Part shown: piece by piece, positions 13,401 to 25,954 of the stretch | How positions within the stretch are numbered: position 1 is the first letter of the stretch | Layout: each line of letters begins with the position of its first letter | DNA from: Platynereis dumerilii | Lineage: Eukaryota; Annelida; Polychaeta; Phyllodocida; Nereididae | Direction: 5' to 3' | Assembly: GCA_026936325.1 (NCBI GenBank) | Contig: JAPTHN010000007.1 | Coordinates: forward strand, 20,857,974-20,921,973 | Length of the DNA: 64,000 nucleotides | Notes under the pieces: generated by a model | The model's input: the letters and a program-made list of their open reading frames with translations, nothing else | Database searches by the model: none | What the model was told of the DNA's origin: nothing | Made by a program: the position numbers and the translations under genes

Positions 13401-14141
13401 GATCGATTGCAACCCAACAGACCATGTAATTCAACTTTCTTTATTGTGACTATGATGACTGATAATATCATCACTTCTGACACCTGAATTTTTAGAATTT
13501 TGCTCGTACCAAACATATATTAGGCCTACTGTGACTATGGTGACTAAAATGATGAAAAAATCACGTGCCTTTAATTTGCTATTTACAAATAACTATGTGA
13601 TTGATTGCAACCCAACAGACCATGTAAATCAATATTCTTTGTAGTGACTATGATGACTGATAATATCATCACTTCTGACACCTAATTTCTTAGAATTTTA
13701 CTGGTGCCCAACATATATTAGGCCTACAGTGACTATAGTGACTAAAAGATCACTTGCCTTTTGCTATTTACAAATAACTATGTGATCGATTACAACCCAA
13801 CAGACCATGTAATTCAACTTTTTTTATTGTGAAAATGATGACTGACAATATCATCACTTCTGACACCTGAATTTTTTTAAATTTCGCTGGTACCAAGCAT
13901 ATATTAGGCCTACAGTGACTATGGTGAGTAAAAGATCACTTGCCTTTTGCAATTTGCAAATAACTATGTGATCAATTGCAACCCAACAGACCATGTAATT
14001 CGACTTCCTTTATTTTCACAATGATGACTGACAATATCATCATTTCTGACACCCTAAGTCTTAGAATTTTGCTGCTACCAAACAAATATTAGACCTGCTG
14101 TGACTATAGTGACTAAAAGATCACTTGCCTTATGCTATTTA
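10480..14141. repeat. ~185-bp satellite array
   Basis: About 19 imperfect monomers are marked by the recurring phrase TGTGACTATGGTGACTAAA at spacings of roughly 180-188 bp (for example 11021, 11209, 11394, 11579). Each monomer has a second related half, AGTGACTATGATGACTGATA, about 84-99 bp away, so the monomer looks like an ancient dimer. Other landmarks are ATTGATTGCAACCCA, GACCATGTAATTCAACTTT and CAAATATTAGGCCTG. Minus-strand frames of ~62 codons recur because of the repeat and are not genes. Monomers at 11100-11700 are the most alike, suggesting recent local amplification. Confidence 0.95.
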
Positions 14142-15100
14142 GGGGAAGAGGGGGTGACAAGTCACAGGGGTAAAAAGTCACAGGCCTTTTTGACCTACTT
14201 GCAGTGACATAATTATTAAGCTTAAATCATCATTTGGGACGCTTTTATGAGAAGAAGGTCTGTAGGGAATATGAAAACTATGCTCATTATGCAAAGTGGG
14301 TTTTTACCCACCCCATGCTTTTTAGGGGTCCCAAACAGGTTTTATCGACTCTGAACTTTCCCTATTAATGTCTGGTCACTGAGACATAGGAAGTTGTGCT
14401 ACTGTTTCAGGGCCTTTTGGATAATAGTCTTTCATGCTGTGAACCCAATTTTGGCCATATGGTCACCAAGTTGCCATGATCATGTGTTGAATTTAAAAAA
14501 CAGCTGAGGGGTGAAATGTCACAGTGTGACATTTCACCCCAACACTGTGATATTTTACCATAAGGTACCGTGAATTCAATATTCCGTGCTAAAGAAAGTA
14601 AAATATTCCACACTTGAGGCTTTTAGCTTACAATCTTATCATCATCCATCATCAATAATACATCTGAGAGAGTATTGCAACAAGTTTTCATTTTGCAAAC
14701 TTTGGCCAATTTCTGACGCAGGCTTTGCTGATGGTGCATTGTCATTGCGAGCCGATAGCTTTGGAAGGCTCACTATAAATTTCATGCACAAGGATGACTA
14801 TCAAGTCTAGGTCTGCATGTTACCTCATATAGTCCTGTATGTTCACAAAAATTGCATGTGACTTGTTACCCCGCGGTTGTGACTTCTTGACCCTGGCATG
14901 GGGTAAAAAGTCACATCAGACTTTGCTTTAAATAAATGTGAACTGACTAAAGCCTATTTACAACACAGCAGCTATCATGTTATACAAACATAGTCAACTA
15001 AACACTGCATAATTGTGCCAAAGGTCATTCAGATCTGACAAACACCTGCTCTGTTCTGGGGCTTTTTTTGAATTTTGTGACTTCTGACCCCCGCCTCCCC
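14142..15100. mobile_element. TA-flanked non-autonomous element in the satellite (959 bp)
   Basis: Ends are GGGGAAGAGGGGGTGACAAG and, on the opposite strand, GGGGAGGCGGGGGTCAGAAG. TA lies at 14140-14141 and 15101-15102. Flanking satellite reads ...GCTATTTA | TACATTAACT..., exactly restoring the uninterrupted monomer if one TA is removed. The phrase GGGTAAAAAGTCACA occurs near the left end (14169) and again at 14900, and related CACAGTGTGACATTTCACCC sits in the middle. No transposase; mariner-like by target site. Confidence 0.9.
14508..14540. repeat. Perfect 15-bp-stem hairpin inside the TA-flanked element
   Basis: GGGGTGAAATGTCAC, three bases, then the exact complement GTGACATTTCACCCC. The stem is a variant of the element's repeated terminal phrase, placed head-to-head. 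Confidence 0.9.
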
Positions 15101-15102
15101 TA

Positions 15103-16400
15103 CATTAACTGTCATTGATTGCAGACCATGTAATTCCACTTTCTTTATTGTGACTATGATGCCTGATAATATCATCATTTCTGACACCTACATTTTTATA
15201 AGTTTGCTGTTATCAAACAAATATTAGACCGTCTGTGACTATGGTGACTAAAAGTTCACTTGTCTTTTGCTTTTTACTTTAACTATGGGATCGATTGCAA
15301 CCCAACAGACCATGTTATGAAACTTTCTTTATTTTGACTAAGATAACTAATAATTTCTTCCGTTCTGACACCCACATTTTCAAATTATACTTCAGCCAAA
15401 CATACACCCCAACAGACCTTGTAATGAGATATTCATTCCTGTGACTATGGTGACTGAAAATGACTTGCCTTTTATTATTTACAGTAACTATTGCAACAGA
15501 AGAAACCATGTAATGCAACTTTCTTTATTGTGACAATGATAACTAATAATTTCTTCCCTTCTGAGACCCATATTTTAGATTTTACTTGTGCCAAACATAT
15601 ACTCCTACAGACCTTGTAATGTGATATTCAATCTTGTGATTATAATGACGAATTTCCTTTCAATACAAAGAAAAGTATATGGACTAATCCCAAATTGAAT
15701 ATGATTAAGTAATACCTCACCCTTGACACTTCTACTGGTGCCAGACATACAATTCTACAGACATGTCTATGGTGACTGAATAATGTCTTGCCTTGCATTA
15801 TTGATACAATGTTTAACTTATACATGTGACTGATTCCCAAAAAGCAGACTATTCAAAAACTGTGTCTGCAGCAACTAATTATTCCTTCCCTTCTGACACC
15901 TAAATTTTATAATTATGCTGGTGCCAAACATACACTCCTGCAGACCTTGTGATGTGACATTTATTACTGTGACTATGGTGACTAAGTTATGACTTGTCTC
16001 TGGATACTGAAATAAAGTATGGGACTACTTCCAAACTAACAGACCATCTAATACAACTTTATTTGCTGTGTCTATGGTAATTGAATAAAACATTGCATTC
16101 TGGCAGTTAATTTTATTATTTTGCTGCTTTATACAATTCTAAAGACTTTTTAATGTGACATTCATTATGTGACTATGGTGACTAAAAAATGACTTACCTC
16201 TTGACATTTATATTATGTATACGTGTGAATGATTCTGACCCAACAGATCATGTACCGCAACTTTCTTTATTGTGACTAAGGTAACTTACAATGCCTTGCC
16301 CTCTGACAACCAAGTTTTAGAATTTATTGGTGCAAAAGATACACTCCTACGAACTTAAAGTATATTCATTGCTGCGACTATGGCAATGCCTTGCCTTGTG
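15103..16400. repeat. Degenerate continuation of the ~185-bp satellite
   Basis: The landmarks persist (TGTGACTATGGTGACT at about 15235 and 15436; CAGACC-ATGTAAT; TTCTGACACC) but monomers are much more diverged and deleted than those left of 14141, with several related units up to ~16400. This looks like the old edge of the array. Confidence 0.8.
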
Positions 16401-18174
16401 CAAGTGATATTGAGAGTATATTGTTACGGCATTTTTCTCGGATACGTAAGCTTCCGGATCAGAATGTAGCCCCCCCCCCCCGGAGTGTGACTGTTTCCAA
16501 ATTCATGTGCAAAAAGTAACACCTTCCCATCAGAGGCTCAAGTTTGGGACACTACAGTATAAGATGGACAGGCATCAAGGCTAATATGTTGTCGCATAAT
16601 CACTGGAGGTAGATGGGGAGGATGGAGGGAACGAGTTGAAGAGAAGGACGAATGAGTGTGCATGCGTATCAATGTTGTTGTGCCGTATGACACCGCACAT
16701 CAAACTCTCCGTCCATGGCTTTCACAAATGCGTTGCGCTGTGCTGAAACGCTGTTATGTTGCCATTTTAGCAATGTATTCTAGAGAAAATGAAAAAAGAA
16801 ATAATAAGTATTCCTGAAAAATAACCATGATTGGCTATGAACTCATCACTATCTCACTTATGCTGAATGATGGTCATTGTCCTGAAGGTAACTGTTGTGA
16901 CTGTTCATGCAGCACATTTTAGTCAAAATAATACTGAAGTGACTGTTTTCGTGACTGTTGTGATGGTTTTTTAGCGTGACTGTTGTGACTATTGCGTGAT
17001 CAATTTACTAATTTTTCAGTGATTTTTCATGAAAAATCCAATGACCTGTTGACCCCAAAATGACTTTTTCAGTAACAGGGACCACTTGGACGAAACGTTC
17101 GCCATATAAGATTATCGGAATTCAGAGATTCACTTTTTTGCTCCTGGGGACCTTTTTGGCCCCACTTTTCAAATAAATGCCTATGTGTGTTATGTTTTAT
17201 ACAGGCTGTAGCTTATCCAAAGCCTTGATTGGCTGAGCTGGCTCTCAATTCTATGTTTGCCTCAAAAGCTGTTTTTTGTAAAAGCGCATTGCTACTGGCA
17301 ATGTGACAGGGCACAATCTTGGCATGCACTTGTTAAACTGAGTGCTTCTAGTCTACAAGCAAAACAGTATCTTCAGATTTGACATCTTCATGTAGGATCA
17401 AACTCTTAATTTGCCAAAATCGCAGAAAATGTCATACGTATTCTACAAAAAGCTTATGAAGAAACAAAAAACACATGAGTTGAGCAAATAACGTAACTGA
17501 ATTGCTCACATCAATGCTGTTCTTTTTTATATTAAAGTAGCTTATAGCTAGTAGGAGGCGCGGTGATGCAGTGGATTGAAAAAGTTATAATTACCATATC
17601 GCATTGTGAATCGTTTAATGAACTAATTTTTCAGTCTAATATATGTAGCTAAGAACCCAAATAAAAAGGTAAAATAAATTCTTGTCGTTAGGAATACCAA
17701 AATGGTTGCTTCCAATAAACAGAAAAACCCCTGGTTAAGACATCAGGTCAATTTTCATGATTCAATGGTGTGGTTGTTTAAAACGCCTTTGTTAAGGGAA
17801 GTCTGTGGTGTGGTAGATAAACCGAATTTCTGAATTGCTGTTGTCAGTTGAAACAATTGCTTGGGAGACCGTGGGCCAGTTTAATCAGAAAATAACAATT
17901 TAAGAGACGTGGTGAAAGTAGTGGAGCTGCTTGAGTAATGCCAATGAAGTCTTCTTGGACTTGCTGCAGCTGCTCCCTGTCCACATAGATTGTCTGCCCC
18001 ATTGTTTTCTCATCCTTTGTGTACATTTATGGGTTTTGTTTGCTTTTAAAGTAGTACCTGTCCAAGTGATATCAATTTTGTATGGTTTCTCCTTCACTTG
18101 GGACATTAAAAATCAATAATTTCTAATTGATACCCATCATTTTGAATGGATGTGTTTACTCCCATTAATTTTTG
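16401..18174. other. No gene; one dispersed fragment
   Basis: A C run is at about 16470-16481. The segment 17100-17186 is the reverse-oriented partner of 6697-6770. Nothing else is recognisable. Confidence 0.5.
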
Positions 18175-18220
<46 letters not shown>

Positions 18221-18233
18221 GATCTATCGATCA

Positions 18234-18286
<53 letters not shown>
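18175..18286. repeat. (CTAT)n microsatellite
   Basis: About 27 CTAT units with two or three CGAT/CAAT variants. Both strands give long meaningless frames (YLSI, HTYI). Confidence 0.98.
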
Positions 18287-18290
18287 CAAT

Positions 18291-18495
18291 GTATGTATCA
18301 TAATGTATGTATGTATGCATGTTTGTATGAATGTATGTTTGTATGTATGTATGTATGTATGTATGTATGTATGTATGTATGTATGTATGTATGTATGTAT
18401 GTATGTATGTATGTATGTATGTATGTATGTATGTATGTATGTATGTATGTATGTATGTATGTATGTATGTATGTATGTATGTATGTATGTATGTA
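18291..18495. repeat. (GTAT)n microsatellite
   Basis: About 45 GTAT units, pure from about 18336. The array is cut at 18495 by a transposon and resumes beyond two insertions at 22067. Confidence 0.98.
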
Positions 18496-20436
18496 CAGGC
18501 CTGAGCAGAGGGGGGGCCAGGGGGGCCAAATGGCAGGGGCCCCCAAATTTCAGGGGGCCTACTTCCAAAGTAAGGCTAACCGCGTGTCGCGAAAATGAGA
18601 TTTTACTCGATTTGTACAGGGTTAGACTTTTGCCATTTTGGGCTCTGCAGCAAAATAAGTTGGTGGGCCCTCACATCTCTTCTGTCGGCAATTCAAGATT
18701 TACATAATTATTATTATACTGTGTAAGGTAAAAAATTTAACCTATCGCTTTTTCCATATTCTTAGTAAATCTTAGATGTTTCGTTTATGGTCTATTTCTC
18801 TATGTAATTTCTATCGGCGGGCATTCCGTAAAATTGCTTTCAGGGTGAACCTTTTAGCCTCCAATGTGAGAGGGCCCTGTAAGCTCCTGTAAAATACTAG
18901 ACCCTTTTCCATTGGGCAATTTTGAGCCCTCATCTTAAAGTTTGATTTTTGGTCCAGGTCCTGCTTCAGGATCCAGTAAGCGGGTACCACACAATCGAAA
19001 GTTTTTCACAGATATTTTTTCTCAATTTTTATATCTTTTTGGCATCTTGCAAGGGCCCCCTGAGTGAATGGGCCTGTAGCAGCTGTCTCCATGCCACATA
19101 GGGCAGTCTACCCCAAGACTTGTATGTTCCTGCTCATGTAAGCAGGTGAGAAGCAAGATGAGAAACAAGGAGTATATTGCTGTATTTGTCACTGAGGTCA
19201 ATCTGTTCATGGAATATTGAGGTTCCACATGCACTAGTTGTACAAAGAGACAAACTCAATCAATTGTAAGATGCTTTTTCATAAGATCTGTAGGGTGAAA
19301 TTCTGTGGCTGAAAAGATTCTTCCATGTGAAATTTTAGTTTGTTTTGGTCAGCCTGAAGAATATCTATGAGAAAATTTTTCAATAGAAATTGGGTAACAT
19401 GTTCCAAGTTTCCCTGCATATTTTTGTCAATCCCAGCAAATATTGCATCAAATCAACATAGTTTTAATGTTCTGATATGAATAATATCTTACTTTTGTTC
19501 AATGATTGGGAAAGTGTGTCTCCTTACTACTCCGTAAATCAAGAGTTACATTGCAAAATCATTGGAATTTTCAAATCTGATTTAAGATTTTTTTTCAAAA
19601 GAAGCAATAAAAGCTTCCACTAGGTAAATTTTTGCAACTATTGGTTTTGTGACTAATGAATCTGTTAATTGTACTTTGATGTATCTTATAAAATTGCCCC
19701 AGGTAAACTCTTCGATAATCTAGAACTTTTTATACTAATCATCCATTAGCAGTTTGGTAATTTGTATGATAAGTTCAAAAATAAAAAGTATATTGCATTC
19801 TGCATAATAATTGCACCTTGTCAGCTAGATTTGCTAGGATTTATTAAATTCATGCTGTTAATTCAAAATCTGAGATGATTTTTTTAATAAGGGCTTTGGA
19901 ATTTAAATTCTAAACTGGAGAGGGAAAATTTCAACAAGTCTAGTGTGAATAAATTAACAGTATCATACCCTTAATTGATGGACGCTTTATGCCACTCCTC
20001 CCAAACTACTCATAGCACACAACTAAAAATTTGCAAGCAACATTATTTCACGTCTTACAACAACCATAAGTGGGTGTGCTTTCTCAAACTCTTCATATTA
20101 TAGCAGTGCACTTTTACTCATTTATGCACGACTATCGATCTCCTTTAATGTAGTGGTAGTTGTTCTGTTTTCCTTGGACTCTTACTCTCATTATACCCAT
20201 TATCAGGGGTACTATGCTAGTATCATAAAGAGAATATGCTTTGTTCAATAGCATAATTTAGGGGTAGAGATAGGAAAAGCCTCAAATCACACCATGTAAT
20301 GGCCTTGGGTTGGTTTTTACACCTCCAGAAAATATATTTATCATGGTCATAATTTGTTAACCTAAAGCCGCTGAAGGGGGGGGGTACCTACTTTTTCCTT
20401 TTGGCCTGGGCCTACTACAGGCTCTGCACGGCCCTG
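18496..20436. mobile_element. hAT-like non-autonomous element (1.94 kb)
   Basis: The left end CAGGCCTGAGCAGAG matches the right end, which reads CAGGGCCGTGCAGAG on the opposite strand. CAGGG ends are typical of hAT elements. The flanks are TGTATGTA at 18488-18495 and 20437-20444, an 8-bp duplication, although the GTAT repeat makes that match partly trivial. G-rich blocks occur at both ends. No transposase frame is seen in the interior. Confidence 0.75.
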
Positions 20437-20451
20437 TGTATGTATGTATTA

Positions 20452-22064
20452 GGGTAGGTTGATTTTGCAAAAATTTCTGAATTTCAATCTTGGACAAATT
20501 GGGATAGTGACATTTTCATGTCAAAAGGCCATATCCAAAATTTCAGGTCTCTAACTCTAATACTTTTTTGAGGAAATCCATTCAAAGTTTTGAGTTTTTA
20601 AACATTTTTCGCTAGGTTTGCCGATTCGCGGTATTGAATAACTTAGTCAATTTCAGAGATAACACAATCAAACTGGTATGGTTGGACAGGGCTCAATCAG
20701 GCCTTCATTTTGAATACCAACATCAATGGTCTAGGCCAAATTTGAAGGCGCAAGTAACTTCACAATCTGATAACTTCTAAGGTTTTTGCTTGACTTGCCA
20801 ATCGAAGTAGGTGTAAATGCAACTCCATTGAGTGTTGAGATATCAGGCAATATTAGTGATCTTAGGTAACACACCCAGACCTATAAAATAGTTACTTTTG
20901 TCAATTCATTGATAGTCACAGTTATCCTGATTAGAACCACAGAAATTAAGAACTTGTAAATATCAATTGACCGCGGTGCGGGTATCAGGTTATTAGATTC
21001 TGTCACGGAGTCATTTCAGAATCAGGTTCAGTATTATAATTCCCAAAAAAAGAGAAAGAAATGGAACCCAAGGCATCATTCTAACCTAGAAAGAAGTTCA
21101 AATAGAACAACCACCTGATTGGAAATTGTATATTTCTGTGCTTGTGTGCGGAAGTTGTAACATGAAACTTCCCTGCATGCTTTGACAATTAAGGTACTAT
21201 AAAGATTATTTAAGCACTTCTTTACAGTTTTTACAGTTTCCATAATGGAACTAAGGTGTTAAAGGTAGGTCTTGATAGATTATTAGACAGCTCTTTATGT
21301 CATCACTGGAGCCTTACGGAACACATCATGCCTTTTGGATTGGGAATATTACATTTCAAAAATAATATCAATGCTCAGAAAGAGAAAGAAAAAATACAAT
21401 TTGCCTTTTTTTGTGTGCAGTGCCATATAAAGTCCTACATCTCAATTTTATCCTAGCTTTATGCTTGATGCTGGCTGTTAACTTGTTTGCATCAATACCG
21501 CATTGAAATTTTATTTCTGAGGTTTGATTTTATTAAAAATTAAGCTGTGCAGATGGAAAACTCGGCAAAGTTTTATAGGTGTGCCAAATTAAACTGTTAC
21601 TCCCCATACCTCTGATATGGCTCATTGCAAGACATCCAATGCTTGTGAAAGTGTAATCCAGTAGACTGACATAGGGTTGGATATAACCTTGACTAGTAAA
21701 AAACGTTTTTCAAGAAATTTATTACTGCTTTGCATCATCAGATCCGACTTTCTTTCTCAAAATTTTATTAGAAATGCAGATAAAAAATTATCAGAAACCC
21801 ATCATGTTTGTATTCAAATTGTAGGTCTTTTTGAGATCTTTTCAAATATTTAGGTTGTATTAATGTATGATGAGAAATGAAAAAGTTATACGAAACCGCG
21901 AGTTCGCGAAACAACCAAAAAAAGCTCAAAATGTAAAAAATTCAAAGTCATTTCCTCAAAAAAGTTTTCAAGTTAGAGACCTGAAATTTTGGATATAGCC
22001 TTTTGATATGAAAATCTCACTATCCCAATTTGTCCAATGGTGAAGTTCCGAAATCAACCTACCC
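20452..22064. mobile_element. TA-flanked element with ~190-bp inverted termini (1.6 kb)
   Basis: Both ends start GGGTAGGTTGATTT on their respective strands. The match extends through GGACAAATTGGGATAGTGA and ATATCCAAAATTTCAGGTCT to a TTCGCGAA-like region about 190 bp in. TA lies at 20450-20451 and 22065-22066. Only 15 bp of GTAT repeat separates it from the preceding hAT-like element, so both landed in the same microsatellite. No transposase is visible. Confidence 0.9.
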
Positions 22065-22066
22065 TA

Positions 22067-22127
22067 GTATGTATGTATGTATGTATGTATGTATGTATGT
22101 ATGTATGTATGTATGTATGTATGTATG

Positions 22128-22158
<31 letters not shown>

Positions 22159-22195
22159 GTATGTATGTATGTATGTATGTATGTATGTATGTATG

Positions 22196-22235
<40 letters not shown>

Positions 22236-22400
22236 GATTCTACAATGTATGTATCTATCTATCTATTCACCTATCAATTTATTTATCTATCTATTGTTCT
22301 ATCTAACGTTCTCTCTATAGATCTATATTTTAATTTACCTATCCACCTATCCACCCATCTACCTATCTACCTGTCTATCTATCAACCTGTTTGATTGTCT
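22067..22400. repeat. (GTAT)n then (CTAT)n, decaying rightward
   Basis: GTAT units run to about 22197 and CTAT units to about 22236, followed by imperfect CTAT/CACCTATC variants to about 22390. This is the continuation of the 18175-18495 microsatellite. Confidence 0.95.
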
Positions 22401-24266
22401 AGCTGATAAACTAAGTTATATTATAGTTCATTGCAACATTATCTTAACAAGAAAATTGTGTTTACATAGGAGCATGTGAAGACTAATTGTTGGGGTTGTA
22501 CATTAGTTTGCTTTTAACGTTTTTGCTGCTTCAGTAAGCACTTAGCAAGACCGTTTCTGACCAATATTTGGTCAAGGTGCTGTCTGTGCACATGAGTGAA
22601 TGAGACAGCTAAAACGGCTGGTCATATCCACGCTGCTCTGCAGTAAAATCCAACTTGAGAACATAACTGCTTTGATTGTGCTCCAATACAGACCTTATGG
22701 AAAATTGTAACATACGAAGATTCACACCAGAAGGCTTGACACTGCCCACTACTGGTGAGCTAATGTTTATTTTACTAGGTCAGCAGAGTTCAGACCTTTT
22801 GGCTTGGTGCCAGTAGGTATTCACATTCAACTAGAAGTAATGATTACTCAAATCATGTAGAGAGTGTTAAAGAAAAATATTCAGTGTTCTAAAACTTACT
22901 TTAGTATTATTTTTTTCTTGTTACGATAAATATTATGGAGTGCATAACATTTATCTCTTAACCCACTGCGTAATGCAACATAGATTTCTTACCAGTAATG
23001 TCCATGCAGCCGGCATTCACAGTAAAATCACAAAACTTTTCATTCAAAATAAGCTCATATATATGCATTAAGGAAGAATTTGCCCTTATTGAGCTCCAAA
23101 AAGAGTAATTCTTATGACACGTAATTTAACAATATTTCATACAATGTAGTATGTACGGTCACAAGACTTGGTCTAACCTATTTGTTCTATAACAATTTGC
23201 CTTACTTATTTGTTTTCTAGCCCAAGACAGCTCATGTGAATAAAGATAGAATGTTAACTTGGCTTACTGTGCAAACAGTGTATGTTTGATTAGGATCCTA
23301 TTTCGTGATTCAGAATAATTCAGTTTGAATTTAAGTTCAAACAAATGCAACTGCTTTAATATTTCAAGTGGGTGCTTGAAAAAATCTCATGATTTACAAA
23401 AGAACATAAGTCATTATCAAATGCATTATTATTTGGGAATTTTTGAAATAAATTATTTTTGCTACTGGTATTTCTAAAAAAGGTGTTGCTTGATTTAGGA
23501 ACGAATATTCAGGGACTTTGCGCGATTGAAATAAATAATGACTACAGTAACTGCTGCCATTACCCTGAAATTAATAATTTCCCACCAAGGAAAACTCCAA
23601 GCCTCCCCCTGCCAATATTTGCTCCTGATAGTTCTGATTTTGTCATCAAAGTTAGCAGTTTTTTTTTCCATTTTGCTTCGAAGTTACCTTGTTACTTTAA
23701 ATTTTGTGCCTGAGGTTACATAATCTGTGACAAACAATTTTAAAAACGTCATTATGTGAGTTTGTCCGCGATATTCACTAGAAAAATGAATGGAAATACA
23801 GATGAGTTATTGGAGAGTCATAGTGACAGTCGTGATACCAGCAATAGTCTGCAAGCTCAACGGAGGACAGACTGGAATGGCAAGTCATACGGTTGAGCCC
23901 TGCTTGATGCCAGAGCTGTATGTCATGGCAGTAGGTACGAGTTTGGCTTTTGCAGCTTATATTGGCAACTTATGTCATTCCCTGTGACAAATGACAATAG
24001 CAACTCCCAGCCAATGAAAAGCGGCTATATATATTATATCATAGGGCGAAGATATGATAATTACACAAATCTCAATTCTCCAAGTATACTGTGTTTCATG
24101 TGTAATAACTAGCAAACATAATAATTGATTTGCTTTCTGTTTGATCTTCCAACTTTGTCTCCCCATGACTGATTTAATTCATTACCGCTGTTTCGATTTT
24201 TACCCTTGGAGTCCATTAGTATTACACAGTTTATAAATCACGCGTAGTCGTGTTAATATTCCTATG
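22401..24266. other. No gene recognised
   Basis: Unique-looking AT-rich DNA. Open frames near 23459-23987 are under 90 codons with no recognisable features. Confidence 0.5.
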
Positions 24267-24472
24267 CAATGTAAAATTTGAATTTTGAGTCAGCTTAAAT
24301 GATTGAGTGAGATGGTTGCACAATTACTTTGAGCTATCATAGCTTGTTTTAAGTTATGACAACGAAAAAAATTATCATAACTCAAAACATCAAGCTATGT
24401 TAGCTCAAACAATTTGTGCAACCATCGCACTCAATGATTTGAGCTGACTCAAAATTTCAATTTTACAGAGTG
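24267..24472. mobile_element. Palindromic MITE, copy 2
   Basis: Same family as 6392-6599. The ends CAATGTAAAATTTGAATTTT and ...CAATTTTACAGAGTG are inverted, and the inner pair GATGGTTGCACAATT / TTGTGCAACCATC is preserved. Confidence 0.85.
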
Positions 24473-24510
24473 GTGATACCGAGTCAGTGATGCAAAGACT
24501 TCTATGGATA

Positions 24511-25405
24511 GAGTAGCTCTAGGTCGGAGCAAGAAGCTCGGGTTAGGTGAGAGGCCCCCCCAGGTTTATATCTAAACTCACATTTTTGGTTCTTTTTCTT
24601 ATTGATAGGATTGAAGCTAGAGGCTTTTAAGGTGACGTCACAAATTCTTTGGGCAAGCAATACCAAACCATAGTAAAAATTAAAGAAACAAAAAAATGCA
24701 TGGTTTGTGTAACTTTGATTAATTTTTTTAAAGGGGTTGTCAGAAATAACTTTGGAAATATTTAAAAGTATAATGGATATCTGCATTGCTTCACTTTATG
24801 ACCATCACATAATATGATTTTGATCTTTTTTTTTTGCATTTTAGTTCAAAATATAGAGGTCAAATTAAAATATGTGGGTGTGGGGCGAGAGGCTCCGCAA
24901 TGATATGGGGCATGAGGGCCCCTTAACTGGGGCCTCGAAGTTGCTTCAGGAACCACTTAATAATGTGTACTTTACCTTAAATCTTGATAGAATAACTAAT
25001 TAAAATAGAAAAAGATTCACCAAAGTTGAAAAAGTGCAAAACATATTAAAAAATAAAAGTGTGAACAGAAAAATTCAGAAATTCATAAAAAGTAAATAGA
25101 ATGCCTTAAAAATGACAGAAGAACCCCAAGAGATAACTTTCAAGCTGAATGCGCTCGCAAAAAAATTGCCATAGGATTATGATAGGGGGGCTTCTTGCCC
25201 GATGTGTGGGGTAAGAAGGCCATTTGTATTTTTGTACAAAAATGGCTGTAACTCTTTTATTAAAATTGGTAGATATTTGTTTCACTAGTTATAAGTAGAG
25301 TCAAGTGATCCCTTCCTGACAGCATGAGCATTCAAATAATCGATCATTAAAAGTAGGTCAAATCACATCTCGAAGTTAAGGGGGGCTGCATGCCCCGCGC
25401 TACTC
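24511..25405 (+). mobile_element. TA-type element of the GGGCAAGAAG family, copy 1 (895 bp)
   Basis: Begins GAGTAGCTCTAGGTCGGAGC after TA and ends ...CCCCGCGCTACTC; the right flank is TT, so one TA has decayed. It aligns over its full length, inverted, with 32282-33179. The phrase GGGGC-AAGAAG (or GGCTTCTTGCCCGA) occurs at the left end and again inside near 25191. No coding frame. Confidence 0.85.
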
Positions 25406-25454
25406 TTTATTGCTATATATCACTATATCCCACAATAGGCATCGAAGTTCTGGC

Positions 25455-25717
25455 CAGGGGTGCCGGAAGGAATCGCGGGCGGCAGGGGCGGTCAGATGAA
25501 AAAGGACAAATCATATTCACGCCAATTTCGTGCGACAAAATTTAAATAGAGAGTCAATGATAATATAAATACATACTCACTAATTTGTGCCTAAAATTAG
25601 TAAAATAAAGCCTAATAATGCATTTTTCTTCAAGATCTGAAGGGCACCCTTGCCCCCCCCTACCCCCCTTGGACAAGGGCAGGAGGGGCAATTGCCCCCC
25701 CTGTTCCGGCACCCCTG
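25455..25717. mobile_element. hAT-type MITE with perfect 8-bp duplication (263 bp)
   Basis: Inverted ends CAGGGGTGCCGGAA are perfect. The target duplication GTTCTGGC is perfect at 25447-25454 and 25718-25725. CAGGG ends plus 8 bp define a hAT-family MITE. No coding capacity. Confidence 0.95.
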
Positions 25718-25746
25718 GTTCTGGCAAAAAACCATGTGATTCACAC

Positions 25747-25774
25747 CATGTGGTTCATCGTTGTGAACCACATG
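25747..25774. repeat. Hairpin CATGTGGTTCA / TGAACCACATG
   Basis: Perfect 11-bp stem with a 6-base loop. Its GTGGTTCA core also occurs in the larger foldback at 25955-26115, so it may be a remnant of the same family. Confidence 0.75.
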
Positions 25775-25954
25775 CATCTCATTATCTGACGTTGTTATGT
25801 AAACAATGGGCAGTGAAGTGATGACGTCACAATGTTTTGATGCTCTGATTGGTCGGTGTGGTTGCTAGGGATCTTTTTGCAGTAATCCATGCAAAATAGT
25901 GCCTCTTGAAATTATTAATTCTTTTACTGGAGGTCTATTTTTATTGTGAGATAT

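Noticed and set aside
18146-18707. Long open frames of 94-185 codons across the CTAT/GTAT arrays (also at 22037-22394, 38409-38633 and 40489-40794)
   Set aside because: They translate tetranucleotide repeats (YLSI, MYVC, HTYI) on both strands, with no unique domain beyond the repeat.
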